DNA of 64,000 nucleotides from the NCBI RefSeq assembly GCF_000521805.1, contig NZ_JAMB01000003.1:186001-250000 (forward strand), read 5' to 3'. Below, one piece after another: positions 42,869 to 52,256 of this stretch. A program made the position numbers and the translations under genes. The notes under the pieces were generated by a model. It made no database searches, was not told the DNA's origin, and saw only the letters and a program-made list of their open reading frames with translations. The first letter of the stretch is position 1. Every line of letters starts with the position of its first letter. The DNA comes from Marinomonas ushuaiensis DSM 15871 (GTDB lineage Bacteria > Pseudomonadota > Gammaproteobacteria > Pseudomonadales > Marinomonadaceae).

Positions 42869-44335
42869 CTACCAGTACCCGAGAACCTTCCACCAAAGTC
42901 CGCCAACAACACCCCAAACACTTAAATTGACGACACTCATAATAAACCCCATCACCCACCAATTTTCCATAGAAACATACCCTGACCCAAAAATAATTGG
43001 TGACGTTCCTGTTGCATAGTGTGTTAGTGACATCATTAAAGAAGAAGCGCCAGCGAGTAATAAACCAAGATATAAAGGTGGTGCACCTAACGCTAAACCA
43101 GCGGCATAAAAAGCCGCAAACATTGCTGTAATATGTGCTGTTGTACTGGCAAAAAAGTAATGAGCATAAAAATAGACCCCAACCAAAATGATGACAGAAA
43201 CAGCCCAATTAAATCCTAATTGTTCAATATTGCTTTCAACGACACCCGAAAACCAAGCAACTAAACCCAACTCGTTTAAAAAAGTTGCCATCATCACTAA
43301 TGCAGAAAACCAAACAACAGTATCCCAAGCAGACTTTTCTTTAAGTACATCCTCCCAGCTCAAAACCCCACTCACCAATAAAACCGACAAACCTAAAAAA
43401 GCAACAGCGGTTGTATTAACCGCATAAGCAGCACCAAATATCATGGCTGGCACACCAGCCCAAAGAACAAGTAAAAGAGCAAAAACACCAATCATCACCT
43501 TTTCACCGTATGCCATTGGCCCCATTTCAGCGAGTTTTGACTCTGCATAGCCTTTAGCATCTGGCGTATTTTTAATTTCTGGCGGATAGACTGCATAAAC
43601 AACCAAAGGTACAAGGGCAATACAAACCAAACCAGGCAAAAGCGCAGCAAGCGCCCAAGTACCCCATGTAATACTAATACTCGAACCGGTAGCGTCGGCA
43701 ATAAGCTTCACGATTAAAGGGTTAGGTGCCGTTGCTGTAATAAACATCGCAGATGTAATTGGATTGATATGGTAATTCACTAGTGCAAGATAGTGGCCTA
43801 TTTTACGAGATGTACCTTCTTCTGGAGAAGAACCAAAACTGGTAGCAATAGACTTCATAATAGGATGAATAATACCACCACCACGAGCTGTATTACTTGG
43901 TGTTACAGGAGCGATAACCAATTCAGAAAGCGCTAAAGCATAACCAATACCAATAGTTTTTCGACCGAATAAAGAAATAAAATAATACCCTACCCGATTC
44001 CCCAGGCCTGTTTTCGCCAATCCCCGTGAAATAATAATTGCGACACCAATCAACCAAATCAATGAATTGGAAAAACCGCTCAAAGCGTCTTTGATTGCAC
44101 CAGATGAACTGTCACTGGTGACACCAGTCAGTGCAACTAAGGTAATTGCCAAAATGGCAATTGCACCAATTGGCATAGCTTTACCAATAATGGCAACAAC
44201 AGTACCAATAAATAATGCCAATAAATGCCATGCATTTGATGTTACGCCTTCGGGATTAGGGATGACAAACCAGAACAATAGAATTATAAAAACAGAAATG
44301 AGTCCGGGAACAACTCGAATGTCAGTAGTTTTCAT
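42869..44335 (-). CDS. DASS family sodium:dicarboxylate/anion symporter
   Basis: A 488-residue inner-membrane transporter of the DASS/SLC13 (CitT-like) family, with about 12 hydrophobic segments. The conserved SNT-type substrate/sodium motif appears as APVTPSNTARGGG (about residues 142-154), and the second half has TAHITAMFAAFYAAG. Likely substrates are C4-dicarboxylates, 2-oxoglutarate or citrate; the choice cannot be made from sequence. It lies downstream of aceF on the same strand beyond a terminator, so it is transcribed separately. Confidence 0.88.
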   Translation of the reverse strand: MKTTDIRVVPGLISVFIILLFWFVIPNPEGVTSNAWHLLALFIGTVVAIIGKAMPIGAIAILAITLVALTGVTSDSSSGAIKDALSGFSNSLIWLIGVAIIISRGLAKTGLGNRVGYYFISLFGRKTIGIGYALALSELVIAPVTPSNTARGGGIIHPIMKSIATSFGSSPEEGTSRKIGHYLALVNYHINPITSAMFITATAPNPLIVKLIADATGSSISITWGTWALAALLPGLVCIALVPLVVYAVYPPEIKNTPDAKGYAESKLAEMGPMAYGEKVMIGVFALLLVLWAGVPAMIFGAAYAVNTTAVAFLGLSVLLVSGVLSWEDVLKEKSAWDTVVWFSALVMMATFLNELGLVAWFSGVVESNIEQLGFNWAVSVIILVGVYFYAHYFFASTTAHITAMFAAFYAAGLALGAPPLYLGLLLAGASSLMMSLTHYATGTSPIIFGSGYVSMENWWVMGFIMSVVNLSVWGVVGGLWWKVLGYW

Positions 44336-44527
44336 TTCGGCACCTTACATTACAGAAAATCGTATATTAAAAACATCAAAAAACGCTAGCTTTAATAGTA
44401 GCTCACTGCAGTATAGTAAAAGCTGATGCACATCATACAAATAAGAGAGGGCGAGCTGTCAGGTTATGCTTGTTATTATCAACAACAATAACCACCTAAG
44501 ATTTAGACTATTTCAGAACATAGGACA

Positions 44528-44560
44528 TAAAAAAAAGCCGCTATAAAAAGCGGCTTTTTA
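44528..44560 (-). terminator. Intrinsic terminator after aceF
   Basis: On the minus strand AAAAAGCCGCTT pairs with AGCGGCTTTTTT around a short loop and ends in T-rich sequence, 29 bp after the aceF stop. Confidence 0.9.
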
Positions 44561-44588
44561 GACTAACAATATGGATCAAGTCAACTCA

Positions 44589-46517
44589 TTAAAGAGACAA
44601 ACGACGCACATCACTTAGCAATGAGTTTAAGTACGTCATAAAACGACCTGCATCACCACCATTTACAGCTCTGTGGTCATAAGACAAGCACAATGGCAAC
44701 ATTGTACGAGGCTCAAACTCTTTACCATTCCAGCGCGGCTCAATGTCTGCTTTAGAAACACCAAGAATACCCACTTCAGGACAATTAACGATAGGAGTAA
44801 ATCCTGTACCACCAATTGCACCCAAGCTAGAAATAGTGAAGCAACCACCTTGCATATCGATAGGCTTAAGTTGCTTATCAAGCGCTTTCTTAATTAATTC
44901 ATTTGCTTCTTTAGCAATCTGAACGACAGACTTCTTATCAACATCACGCAATACAGGAACAACCAAACCAATTGGTGAATCCACTGCAATACCAATGTGT
45001 ACATAGCCTTTCTGGACATAGCTTTCGCCATCTGCCATTAGAGACACATTAAAGCTAGGGTTGGCAACCATTGCTTGTGCAACAGCTTTGATTAGGAATG
45101 GCAGTGGTGTCATTTTAACACCTTGCTTCTCCATTTCACCCTTCAAGCCTTTACGGAATGCTTCAAGATCTGTGATATCTGCTTTATCAAACTGCGTAAC
45201 TTGAGGCACAACTAGTGCGTTGCGAACCATGTTTTGAGCAGTTAGTCGCTGAATCTTACTCATTTTAACAACTTCGATATCACCGAATTTGCTAAAATCT
45301 TGATCTGGAACCGTTGGTAAACCAGCGCCGCCAGTAGTACCAACACCTGACGATGTCGATTCTGCTTTTTGAACAGCTGCTTTAACATAAGCATGCAAAT
45401 CTTCTTTCGTAATACGGCCACGAGGACCAGTAGCACGAACAAGAGTAAGACCAACACCTAGCTCACGAGCAAGCATACGAACTGCAGGCCCAGCATGAAC
45501 TTTTGTTGACGGAGTAGACAATACTGCCGACTGATCAACTGGCGCCGCGGCTTTCGCAACACTTGCTTGAGGCGCTGCAGAAGCTGTTGGTGCCGCTTTT
45601 TCAGCAACAGGTGCCGCTACGGCAACAGAGCCTTCAACTTCAAGCTCAAGAACAGGATGACCTTCAGAAACTTTATCACCGACATTAATCGAAACAGATT
45701 TCACTGTTCCAGACTTAGGCGCAGGAATTTCCATAGAAGCTTTATCAGTTTCAAGAACGATAATAGAATCGCCCTCTTTCACCTTATCGCCAGCAGCAAC
45801 AGCCACTTCGATAACTTCTACGCCTTCAGCACCACCAATGTCAGGAACATTAACAGACTCAACACCACCAGAAACTGGTGTCGCAGTAGACTCGGCTGCT
45901 GGAGCAGCCGATTCAACTGGTGCAGTGGCTTCTGTTGATGCAGGCGTTTCAGACGATTCCGTTGTTATCATAAGGATGTCTGCACCCTCAGAAACAGTAT
46001 CGCCGACTTTGATAGAAATTTTTCCTATCTTACCTGTAAATGGAGAAGGTATATCCATTGAAGCTTTATCAGTTTCCAATACGATTATAGAGTCACCCTC
46101 TTCAACCATATCGCCTTCTGACACACAAATTTCAATAACTTCAACATCCGTCGCGCCACCAATATCAGGCACAGAAACTTTTGCTTCGCTAGAAGATTTG
46201 GCCGCTACAGGTGCTGCAGCTGGAGCCGGAGCTGCTGCTGATGTTTCTTTTACCGCTTCAGGAGCGGAAGCTTCAACACCTTCTACTTCGATGACAAGAA
46301 CTTCGTCACCTTCAGAAACCTTGTCACCTTCTTTAACAGATATGCTTTTTACTTTACCTGCCATAGAAGATGGAACATCCATGGAAGCTTTATCCGTTTC
46401 TAGAACAATAACAGATTGGTCAACTTCAATAATGTCGCCAACCTTAATGCTGATCTCGATAACTTCGACATCAGTCGCACCACCAATATCTGGTACTCGA
46501 ATGATTTCAGTACTCAC
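44589..46517 (-). CDS. aceF: Pyruvate dehydrogenase E2, dihydrolipoyl acetyltransferase
   Basis: A 642-residue E2 core protein with three lipoyl domains, each carrying the lipoylated Lys in ETDKAS (near residues 43, 150 and 254), joined by Ala/Pro/Glu-rich linkers. A peripheral-subunit-binding domain (about 335-375, AGPAVRMLARELGV) and the catalytic acetyltransferase domain (about 405-642) follow. The active-site motif is DHRAVNG. Asn in place of the Asp of E. coli is also found in pseudomonad and Azotobacter E2, so it is not a defect. It transfers acetyl groups to CoA. Downstream of aceE in an operon; lpd is not adjacent. Confidence 0.96.
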   Translation of the reverse strand: MSTEIIRVPDIGGATDVEVIEISIKVGDIIEVDQSVIVLETDKASMDVPSSMAGKVKSISVKEGDKVSEGDEVLVIEVEGVEASAPEAVKETSAAAPAPAAAPVAAKSSSEAKVSVPDIGGATDVEVIEICVSEGDMVEEGDSIIVLETDKASMDIPSPFTGKIGKISIKVGDTVSEGADILMITTESSETPASTEATAPVESAAPAAESTATPVSGGVESVNVPDIGGAEGVEVIEVAVAAGDKVKEGDSIIVLETDKASMEIPAPKSGTVKSVSINVGDKVSEGHPVLELEVEGSVAVAAPVAEKAAPTASAAPQASVAKAAAPVDQSAVLSTPSTKVHAGPAVRMLARELGVGLTLVRATGPRGRITKEDLHAYVKAAVQKAESTSSGVGTTGGAGLPTVPDQDFSKFGDIEVVKMSKIQRLTAQNMVRNALVVPQVTQFDKADITDLEAFRKGLKGEMEKQGVKMTPLPFLIKAVAQAMVANPSFNVSLMADGESYVQKGYVHIGIAVDSPIGLVVPVLRDVDKKSVVQIAKEANELIKKALDKQLKPIDMQGGCFTISSLGAIGGTGFTPIVNCPEVGILGVSKADIEPRWNGKEFEPRTMLPLCLSYDHRAVNGGDAGRFMTYLNSLLSDVRRLSL

Positions 46518-46606
46518 AGAAATCTCCTTTGTTGTATAGACGCATCAAACTTAAAAACTCATTTGGCTCAGGAAACCCTAAGCCAAATACCTAGCTTGTT
46601 GGGTAA

Positions 46607-49273
46607 TTAGCAAGTTACCGGATTTGGTTTCTCAGGATCTAAACCAAACTTAGCAATCGCCCCACTAACTACAGATGCATCGATCACACCGTCTTTCGCC
46701 AGCGCATTCAAGGCAGAAACCACAACCCAATAACGGTTAACTTCGAAGAAGTGACGTAATTGAGCTCGAGTATCACTGCGGCCAAAACCATCGGTGCCAA
46801 GTACGTTATAAGTACCTTTTACGAATGGACGAATTTGATCTGCGAACAATTTAATATGATCGGTAGATGCAATTACAGGACCTTTGCCGTCTAAGCAAGA
46901 TTCGACATAAGACTGACGAGCTTCTTCTTCTGGGTGAAGCATACTCCAACGACTTGCATCAAGACCTTCACGACGTAATTCATTGAATGATGTAATACTC
47001 CAAATATCAGAATTCACACCGTAGTCGTTAAAGAGAATCTCTGCAGCTGCTTCAACTTCACGAAGAATAACGCCAGAACCAAGCAATTGAACTTGTTTCT
47101 TGTTGGTTTTCTTCTGATGAGATTTAAGCTTGTACATTCCTTTCAGAATGCCATCTTCAACACCTTCAGGCATATCTTCATGAGTGTAGTTTTCATTCAT
47201 TACCGTTAGGTAATAGAAAACACTCTCTTTATCCTTGTACATACGACGCAAGCCATCTTGAACAATAACAGCCACTTCGTAAGAGTAAGTCGGATCATAA
47301 GATACACAGTTAGGGATAAGTCCTGCTTGAATATGGGAATGCCCATCTTCATGCTGCAAGCCTTCGCCATTTAGCGTAGTACGGCCTGCTGTAGCACCAA
47401 TCAAGAAACCACGAGCTTGAGAATCACCTGCAGCCCAAGCTAAGTCACCAATACGTTGGAAACCGAACATTGAGTAGTAGATGTAAACAGGGATCATTGG
47501 AAGAGCGCTGTTTGCATAAGACGTAGCCAATGCTAACCATGCAGAAAACGCACCTGGTTCATTGATACCTTCTTGGAGGATTTGGCCATCAGAAGACTCT
47601 TTGTAATACATAATCTGAGTATGGTCATGAGGCGTGTAACGCTGACCTTCAGAAGAGTAAATACCAAGCTGACGGAACATACCTTCCATACCGAATGTGC
47701 GAGCTTCATCCGCAACAATTGGTACAACTCGCTCACCAATATTCTTATCTTTTACCATAACATTCAATGCACGCACGAACGCCATAGTAGTAGAGATTTC
47801 ACGTCCTTTCGTTCCTGCGATCTGGGCTTTAAAAGCTTCCAATGAAGGAACCTCAAGCGCTTCACAATCGTGGTTACGAATAGGGAAAGCACCATGCAAT
47901 TCTTTACGACGAGAACGCATGTATTGCATTTCTGGACTGTCTTCAGCCGGCTTGTAATACGGTAAGTCTTTTAGCTCTTCATCGCTAATAGGAATACCGA
48001 ATTTATCACGGAACTGAGCAAGAGACTCTTCATCTAACTTCTTAGTTTGGTGCGCAGTATTTTGCGCTTCAGCCGCCTTAAACATGCCGTAACCTTTAAC
48101 GGTTTGCGCCAAGATAACAGTCGGTTGACCTTTATGAGAAGTTGCTTCGGAATACGCCGCGTAAACTTTATAAGGATCATGGCCACCGCGATTAAGATTC
48201 ATAATCTCATCGTCAGTCATGTCTTTAACCATTTCTAGCAATTCTGGATATTTGCCGAAGAAATGTTCACGAGTATAAGCGCCACCATTTGCTTTGTAGT
48301 TCTGAAGCTCGCCATCGCAAACCTCATTCATACGCTTAACAAGCAAACCGTTGTGATCTTTCGCGAAAAGAGGATCCCAATGACGACCCCATAGACACTT
48401 GACTACATTCCAGCCAGCGCCACGGAATACACCTTCAAGTTCTTGAACAATTTTACTGTTACCACGAACAGGGCCGTCAAGACGCTGCAGGTTACAGTTG
48501 ATCACGAAAATAAGGTTATCTAGGTTTTCACGTCCAGCAAGAGCGATTGCGCCTAAAGATTCAGGCTCGTCACACTCACCATCACCTAAGAACGCCCATA
48601 CCTTACGGTCGCCTTGATCAATAAGACCACGACTATGCTGGTACTTCATTACATGAGCTTGATAAATAGCTTGTAATGGTCCAAGACCCATAGATACCGT
48701 TGGGAACTGCCAGTAGTCAGGCATCAACCAAGGGTGAGGATAAGATGAGATACCTTTGCCATCAACTTCACGACGGAAATTATCTAGCTGCTCATCGGTT
48801 AAACGACCTTCAATATATGAGCGAGCGTAAATACCTGGAGAAATATGACCTTGGAAAAAGACCATATCAGCTTGTTGTTTACCGTCATTACCACGGAAAA
48901 AGTGGTTGAAGCCGATATCATAAAGCGTTGCTGCAGAAGAGAAGCTTGTAATGTGACCACCAAGTGTTGAATCAACACGGTTTGCCTTCATTACCATAGC
49001 CAATGCGTTCCAGCGAATTATAGAACGTATACGACGCTCCATAAATACATCACCCGGCAATGGCTTCTCATTTTCAGGAGCAATTGTATTCCGATATGCC
49101 GTCGTGATAGACGAAGGCATTGATGTGCCAGCTTTAGAAGCTTCATTTGATAATCGATCTAAGATGTATTGCGCGCGATCAGGACCTTCTTCGCGAAGGA
49201 CAGACTCAAGCGCATCGACCCACTCTTTGGTTTCAATTGGATCAATGTCTTCGAGAATATGCTGCTCAGTCAT
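46607..49273 (-). CDS. aceE: Pyruvate dehydrogenase E1
   Basis: An 888-residue homodimeric-type E1 that decarboxylates pyruvate with thiamine diphosphate and reductively acetylates E2. The cofactor motif begins GDGECDEPES and ends about 30 residues later at NCN (about residues 230-262). RLDGPVRGN, GHDPYKVYAAY and GLQHEDGHSH are further signature stretches. Length equals E. coli AceE (887). It is followed by aceF after 89 bp. No PdhR gene precedes it; the upstream 889 bp hold no gene. Confidence 0.97.
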   Translation of the reverse strand: MTEQHILEDIDPIETKEWVDALESVLREEGPDRAQYILDRLSNEASKAGTSMPSSITTAYRNTIAPENEKPLPGDVFMERRIRSIIRWNALAMVMKANRVDSTLGGHITSFSSAATLYDIGFNHFFRGNDGKQQADMVFFQGHISPGIYARSYIEGRLTDEQLDNFRREVDGKGISSYPHPWLMPDYWQFPTVSMGLGPLQAIYQAHVMKYQHSRGLIDQGDRKVWAFLGDGECDEPESLGAIALAGRENLDNLIFVINCNLQRLDGPVRGNSKIVQELEGVFRGAGWNVVKCLWGRHWDPLFAKDHNGLLVKRMNEVCDGELQNYKANGGAYTREHFFGKYPELLEMVKDMTDDEIMNLNRGGHDPYKVYAAYSEATSHKGQPTVILAQTVKGYGMFKAAEAQNTAHQTKKLDEESLAQFRDKFGIPISDEELKDLPYYKPAEDSPEMQYMRSRRKELHGAFPIRNHDCEALEVPSLEAFKAQIAGTKGREISTTMAFVRALNVMVKDKNIGERVVPIVADEARTFGMEGMFRQLGIYSSEGQRYTPHDHTQIMYYKESSDGQILQEGINEPGAFSAWLALATSYANSALPMIPVYIYYSMFGFQRIGDLAWAAGDSQARGFLIGATAGRTTLNGEGLQHEDGHSHIQAGLIPNCVSYDPTYSYEVAVIVQDGLRRMYKDKESVFYYLTVMNENYTHEDMPEGVEDGILKGMYKLKSHQKKTNKKQVQLLGSGVILREVEAAAEILFNDYGVNSDIWSITSFNELRREGLDASRWSMLHPEEEARQSYVESCLDGKGPVIASTDHIKLFADQIRPFVKGTYNVLGTDGFGRSDTRAQLRHFFEVNRYWVVVSALNALAKDGVIDASVVSGAIAKFGLDPEKPNPVTC

Positions 49274-50162
49274 CGTGTTAATAACTCCCGCTATTAGAAC
49301 AGATACTTAACCATCCAAGGATTTTCATGTGTATTTTAGCCTTGGAGGCTACTTAAACGAACCACTGAAACCCACATGCATAGCAATATGAATTCCAGCC
49401 GACCTAGGATAAAACGACACCCTACAACTATTCATTTTTAAAGCGTCGTTTTATCCGTTCCAATGGTAATTCTTGTTGTTTTTATATTCTTTCCACTGCA
49501 TCGACCACTAACTTGTTTAGTCAGCTCGCTTCCAATTTGGGTTTGGTTCATCAAACCCAACATTAAGTTTCCACATACAATTAGAGTAACTAAATTGCAC
49601 ATAAAAATTCAAAACTGTTTCTTTCTATATTTTTCAAAAAATCAAAAAAAAATATTTCGTTGATTCCACTTTGCTAAGCGTTTCTTACAAAACACTTACA
49701 AAAAATAAGGTTTATTTTTACCTAAGGGACTTCCATTTCGGGCGTAAGATTAACACCTAATCAATGAATCGCATAGCCACACCCTTTAAGTTTGGAGTGA
49801 ATTACACAATCCGAAAACGTCTAAACGCCGTGAATCCTATCTAAAACTGAGTAAAAAAACTACGTACTTACATTGAAATACAGTGAGATCCATTAAAAAA
49901 AGAGCAAATCGTATAAATTATAAGAGTGAAAAAGCACACCATATCAAATATTTAAAACATCATTTTATGCTCAAAAATACCCGAATCACCTCAAATATTG
50001 AAGAATCAAAGTTGTAATTTTTTTACTGCGCCCAATCGAAGTCCAAAATTCAAAAGCCCTGTAAGCGCAATGAAAATCAATTAACTTGTAAAAAACAACA
50101 CTGACTAACTATTAATATAACGCTACAATAGCAATTTTATTGTGTAGAAAATAGGATAGTAC
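49274..50162. other. 889-bp non-coding gap between divergent aceE and nadC
   Basis: The region is AT-rich and contains no convincing gene; the one longer frame (49463-49663) has poor coding character. It holds an inverted repeat at 49407-49456 (separate entry) and presumably the aceE and nadC promoters. In E. coli this neighbourhood carries ampDE, aroP and pdhR, all absent here. Confidence 0.7.
49407..49456. repeat. Perfect 12-bp inverted repeat upstream of aceE
   Basis: GGATAAAACGAC (49407-49418) and GTCGTTTTATCC (49445-49456) are exact inverted copies with 26 bp between. It lies 134-183 bp before the aceE start and has no T-run, so it is more likely an operator or leader hairpin than a terminator. 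It does not match the PdhR consensus ATTGGT-3-ACCAAT. Confidence 0.6.
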
Positions 50163-51017
50163 ATGACATCTTTGAGCGCTCTTTTAATCGAGCACATTAA
50201 ATCACAAGTGACTTTTGCATTAGATGAGGATGTCGGCTCTGGAGATATCACGGCCCAATTAATACCTATTGACCAAGAAATCACAGCAACAGTTATTAGT
50301 CGTGAACAGGCTGTCTTGTGTGGGCAAGCTTGGGTTAATGAAGTCTTTTCTCAGTTAGGAGGTCAAGTCATTCTTAACTGGCACAATAATGAAGGTGATC
50401 TTTTAGAGGCCAACCGTCCATTTTTGACAATCAAAGGCAATGCTAGAGCTATTTTAACGGGTGAAAGGGTCGCTTTGAATTTTTTACAAACGCTATCTTA
50501 TACCGCTACCATTACTCGCCAATACAGCCAAATTGTAGCGGATACTCAACTAACCATTCTCGATACACGAAAAACACTACCCGGCATGCGCCAAGCTCAA
50601 AAATATGCAGTCACGATTGGTGGTGGAAAAAATCATCGCATGGGCCTATATGACGCATTTTTAATAAAAGAAAATCACATAATGGCTGCAGGTTCGATAG
50701 CCAATGCCATTTCAATAGCTCAAAACATTGCCCCTGGCAAAACAATAGAAGTTGAAACAGAAAATCTAGCCGAAGTCGCTATGGCTGTTAAAGCGGGTGC
50801 TGACATTATTATGCTAGATAATTTTTCTTATGACGATATGGCGAAAGCTGTGTCAGACTTTAAAGGACAAGTAAAATTTGAAGCATCCGGTAACATGACC
50901 AATGAGCACCTTTTAAACGTTGCTAGAACTGGCGTAGATTTTGTTTCTATTGGTGCTTTGACAAAACACATTCAAGCAATAGACCTGTCTTTGCGCGTAA
51001 CTCAGGAATTGTCATGA
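50163..51017 (+). CDS. nadC: Nicotinate-nucleotide (quinolinate) pyrophosphorylase
   Basis: A 284-residue enzyme joining quinolinate with PRPP to give nicotinate mononucleotide and CO2 in NAD synthesis. Key stretches are EDVGSGDITAQLIP (about residues 19-32), TRKTLPGMRQAQKYAV and GGKNHRMGLYDAFLIKENH (active-site Arg, Lys and His), and IEVETENLAE with Asp in IMLDNF. Length fits E. coli NadC (297). It overlaps the ackA start by 4 bp (ATGA), giving translational coupling. Confidence 0.95.
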   Translation: MTSLSALLIEHIKSQVTFALDEDVGSGDITAQLIPIDQEITATVISREQAVLCGQAWVNEVFSQLGGQVILNWHNNEGDLLEANRPFLTIKGNARAILTGERVALNFLQTLSYTATITRQYSQIVADTQLTILDTRKTLPGMRQAQKYAVTIGGGKNHRMGLYDAFLIKENHIMAAGSIANAISIAQNIAPGKTIEVETENLAEVAMAVKAGADIIMLDNFSYDDMAKAVSDFKGQVKFEASGNMTNEHLLNVARTGVDFVSIGALTKHIQAIDLSLRVTQELS

Positions 51018-52210
51018 AAGATAGTATTTTAGTCATTAATTGCGGAAGCTCCTCTTTAAAATTTGCCATATTAGCCAATGACGGACAAAAAATACTTGTT
51101 GAAGGCATTGCTGACAGACTTGGGCTTGACTCAATCGAAAGCAGCATTACATTTAAGCACGAAGGTAAAAAGCAAGAAATTGCACTTAATGATGGCAATC
51201 ACAAAAACGCCGTTGATCAAATTAAACACTGGCTAAACTCCCACCCGTCTATAGAAAAATCTTTAGTTGGTATCGGTCATAGAGTTGTACATGGTGGCGA
51301 AACTTTTACTAAGTCGGTTTTAATCAATCAAGATGTACTTGAAGGCATAAAGAGCTGTGCTCGCTTTGCTCCACTTCATAACCCTGCTCACATAAAAGGA
51401 ATAGAGGTCGCTTTCGAGCTTTTCCCTGGATTACCGCAAGCTGCTATTTTTGATACAGCATTTCACCAAACTCTTGCTCCAGAGCAATTCCTGTATCCAA
51501 TTCCAATGAGTCTCTACAGAGACCATAACTTTCGTAAATACGGTTTTCATGGCACCAGCTACCGATTTATAAGCAAACAATTAGCGACAATCTCTAAAGG
51601 AAGTGAGCAACAAGGCGTTCTTGTTGCTCATTTAGGTAACGGTGCAAGCACTTGCGCCATTAATAAAGGCCAATCATCTGACACTAGCATGGGAATCACA
51701 CCATTAGAAGGACTTATGATGGGCACCCGCTCTGGCAGCCTAGACCCAAGCTTAATTTCTTTCATTAGCCAGGCAGAAAATATTTCAGCCGATGAAGCAC
51801 TTGATATCTTAAACAAAAAAAGCGGTTTACTAGGCGTTTCTGAAATTTCAAATGATTGCCGAACTCTAGAAGAAGCCATGGCGTCAGGTGATCAGAGAGC
51901 GAAACTAGCACTTGATATGTTTGCTGCCCGCACGGCAAAACACCTAGCAAGCGTATCAACAACACTAGATAGTATTGATCATTTAGTTTTTACTGGTGGT
52001 ATCGGAGAAAACTCTCAATATTTACGTCAGGTTATTTGCAATCATTTAAAAGCGCTGAATATACATATAGATGCAACATCAAATATAAATGCACCTCGTG
52101 GCGAAACATCAAACATTAGCGCAAATATCAGCAATACGAACGTTTGGATTATTCCAACAAATGAAGAGCTTATGATCGCACTAGATACCATTAGCTTAAT
52201 TCAACATTAA
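51014..52210 (+). CDS. ackA: Acetate kinase
   Basis: A 398-residue acetate kinase interconverting acetate plus ATP and acetyl phosphate. The N-terminal VINCGSSSLKFAIL (residues 6-19), GHRVVHGGE, FDTAFHQT, KYGFHGTSYRF and GGIGENS signatures are complete. It is coupled to nadC by a 4-bp overlap and followed by pta after 46 bp. Together AckA and Pta link acetyl-CoA to acetate and ATP; acetyl phosphate also donates phosphate to response regulators. Confidence 0.96.
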   Translation: MKDSILVINCGSSSLKFAILANDGQKILVEGIADRLGLDSIESSITFKHEGKKQEIALNDGNHKNAVDQIKHWLNSHPSIEKSLVGIGHRVVHGGETFTKSVLINQDVLEGIKSCARFAPLHNPAHIKGIEVAFELFPGLPQAAIFDTAFHQTLAPEQFLYPIPMSLYRDHNFRKYGFHGTSYRFISKQLATISKGSEQQGVLVAHLGNGASTCAINKGQSSDTSMGITPLEGLMMGTRSGSLDPSLISFISQAENISADEALDILNKKSGLLGVSEISNDCRTLEEAMASGDQRAKLALDMFAARTAKHLASVSTTLDSIDHLVFTGGIGENSQYLRQVICNHLKALNIHIDATSNINAPRGETSNISANISNTNVWIIPTNEELMIALDTISLIQH

Positions 52211-52256
52211 TCGAAGTTGCAAAACCTATAACGGACTAATTTAGGATTTATAAAAT

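Noticed and set aside
45838-46539. 233-codon plus-strand frame opposite aceF
   Set aside because: It mirrors the repeated lipoyl domains of aceF; low-complexity Ser/Thr/Ala content and no ribosome site. A shadow of the real gene.
49463-49663. 66-codon plus-strand frame in the aceE-nadC gap
   Set aside because: Hydrophobic, AT-driven composition, no ribosome site; not considered a gene.
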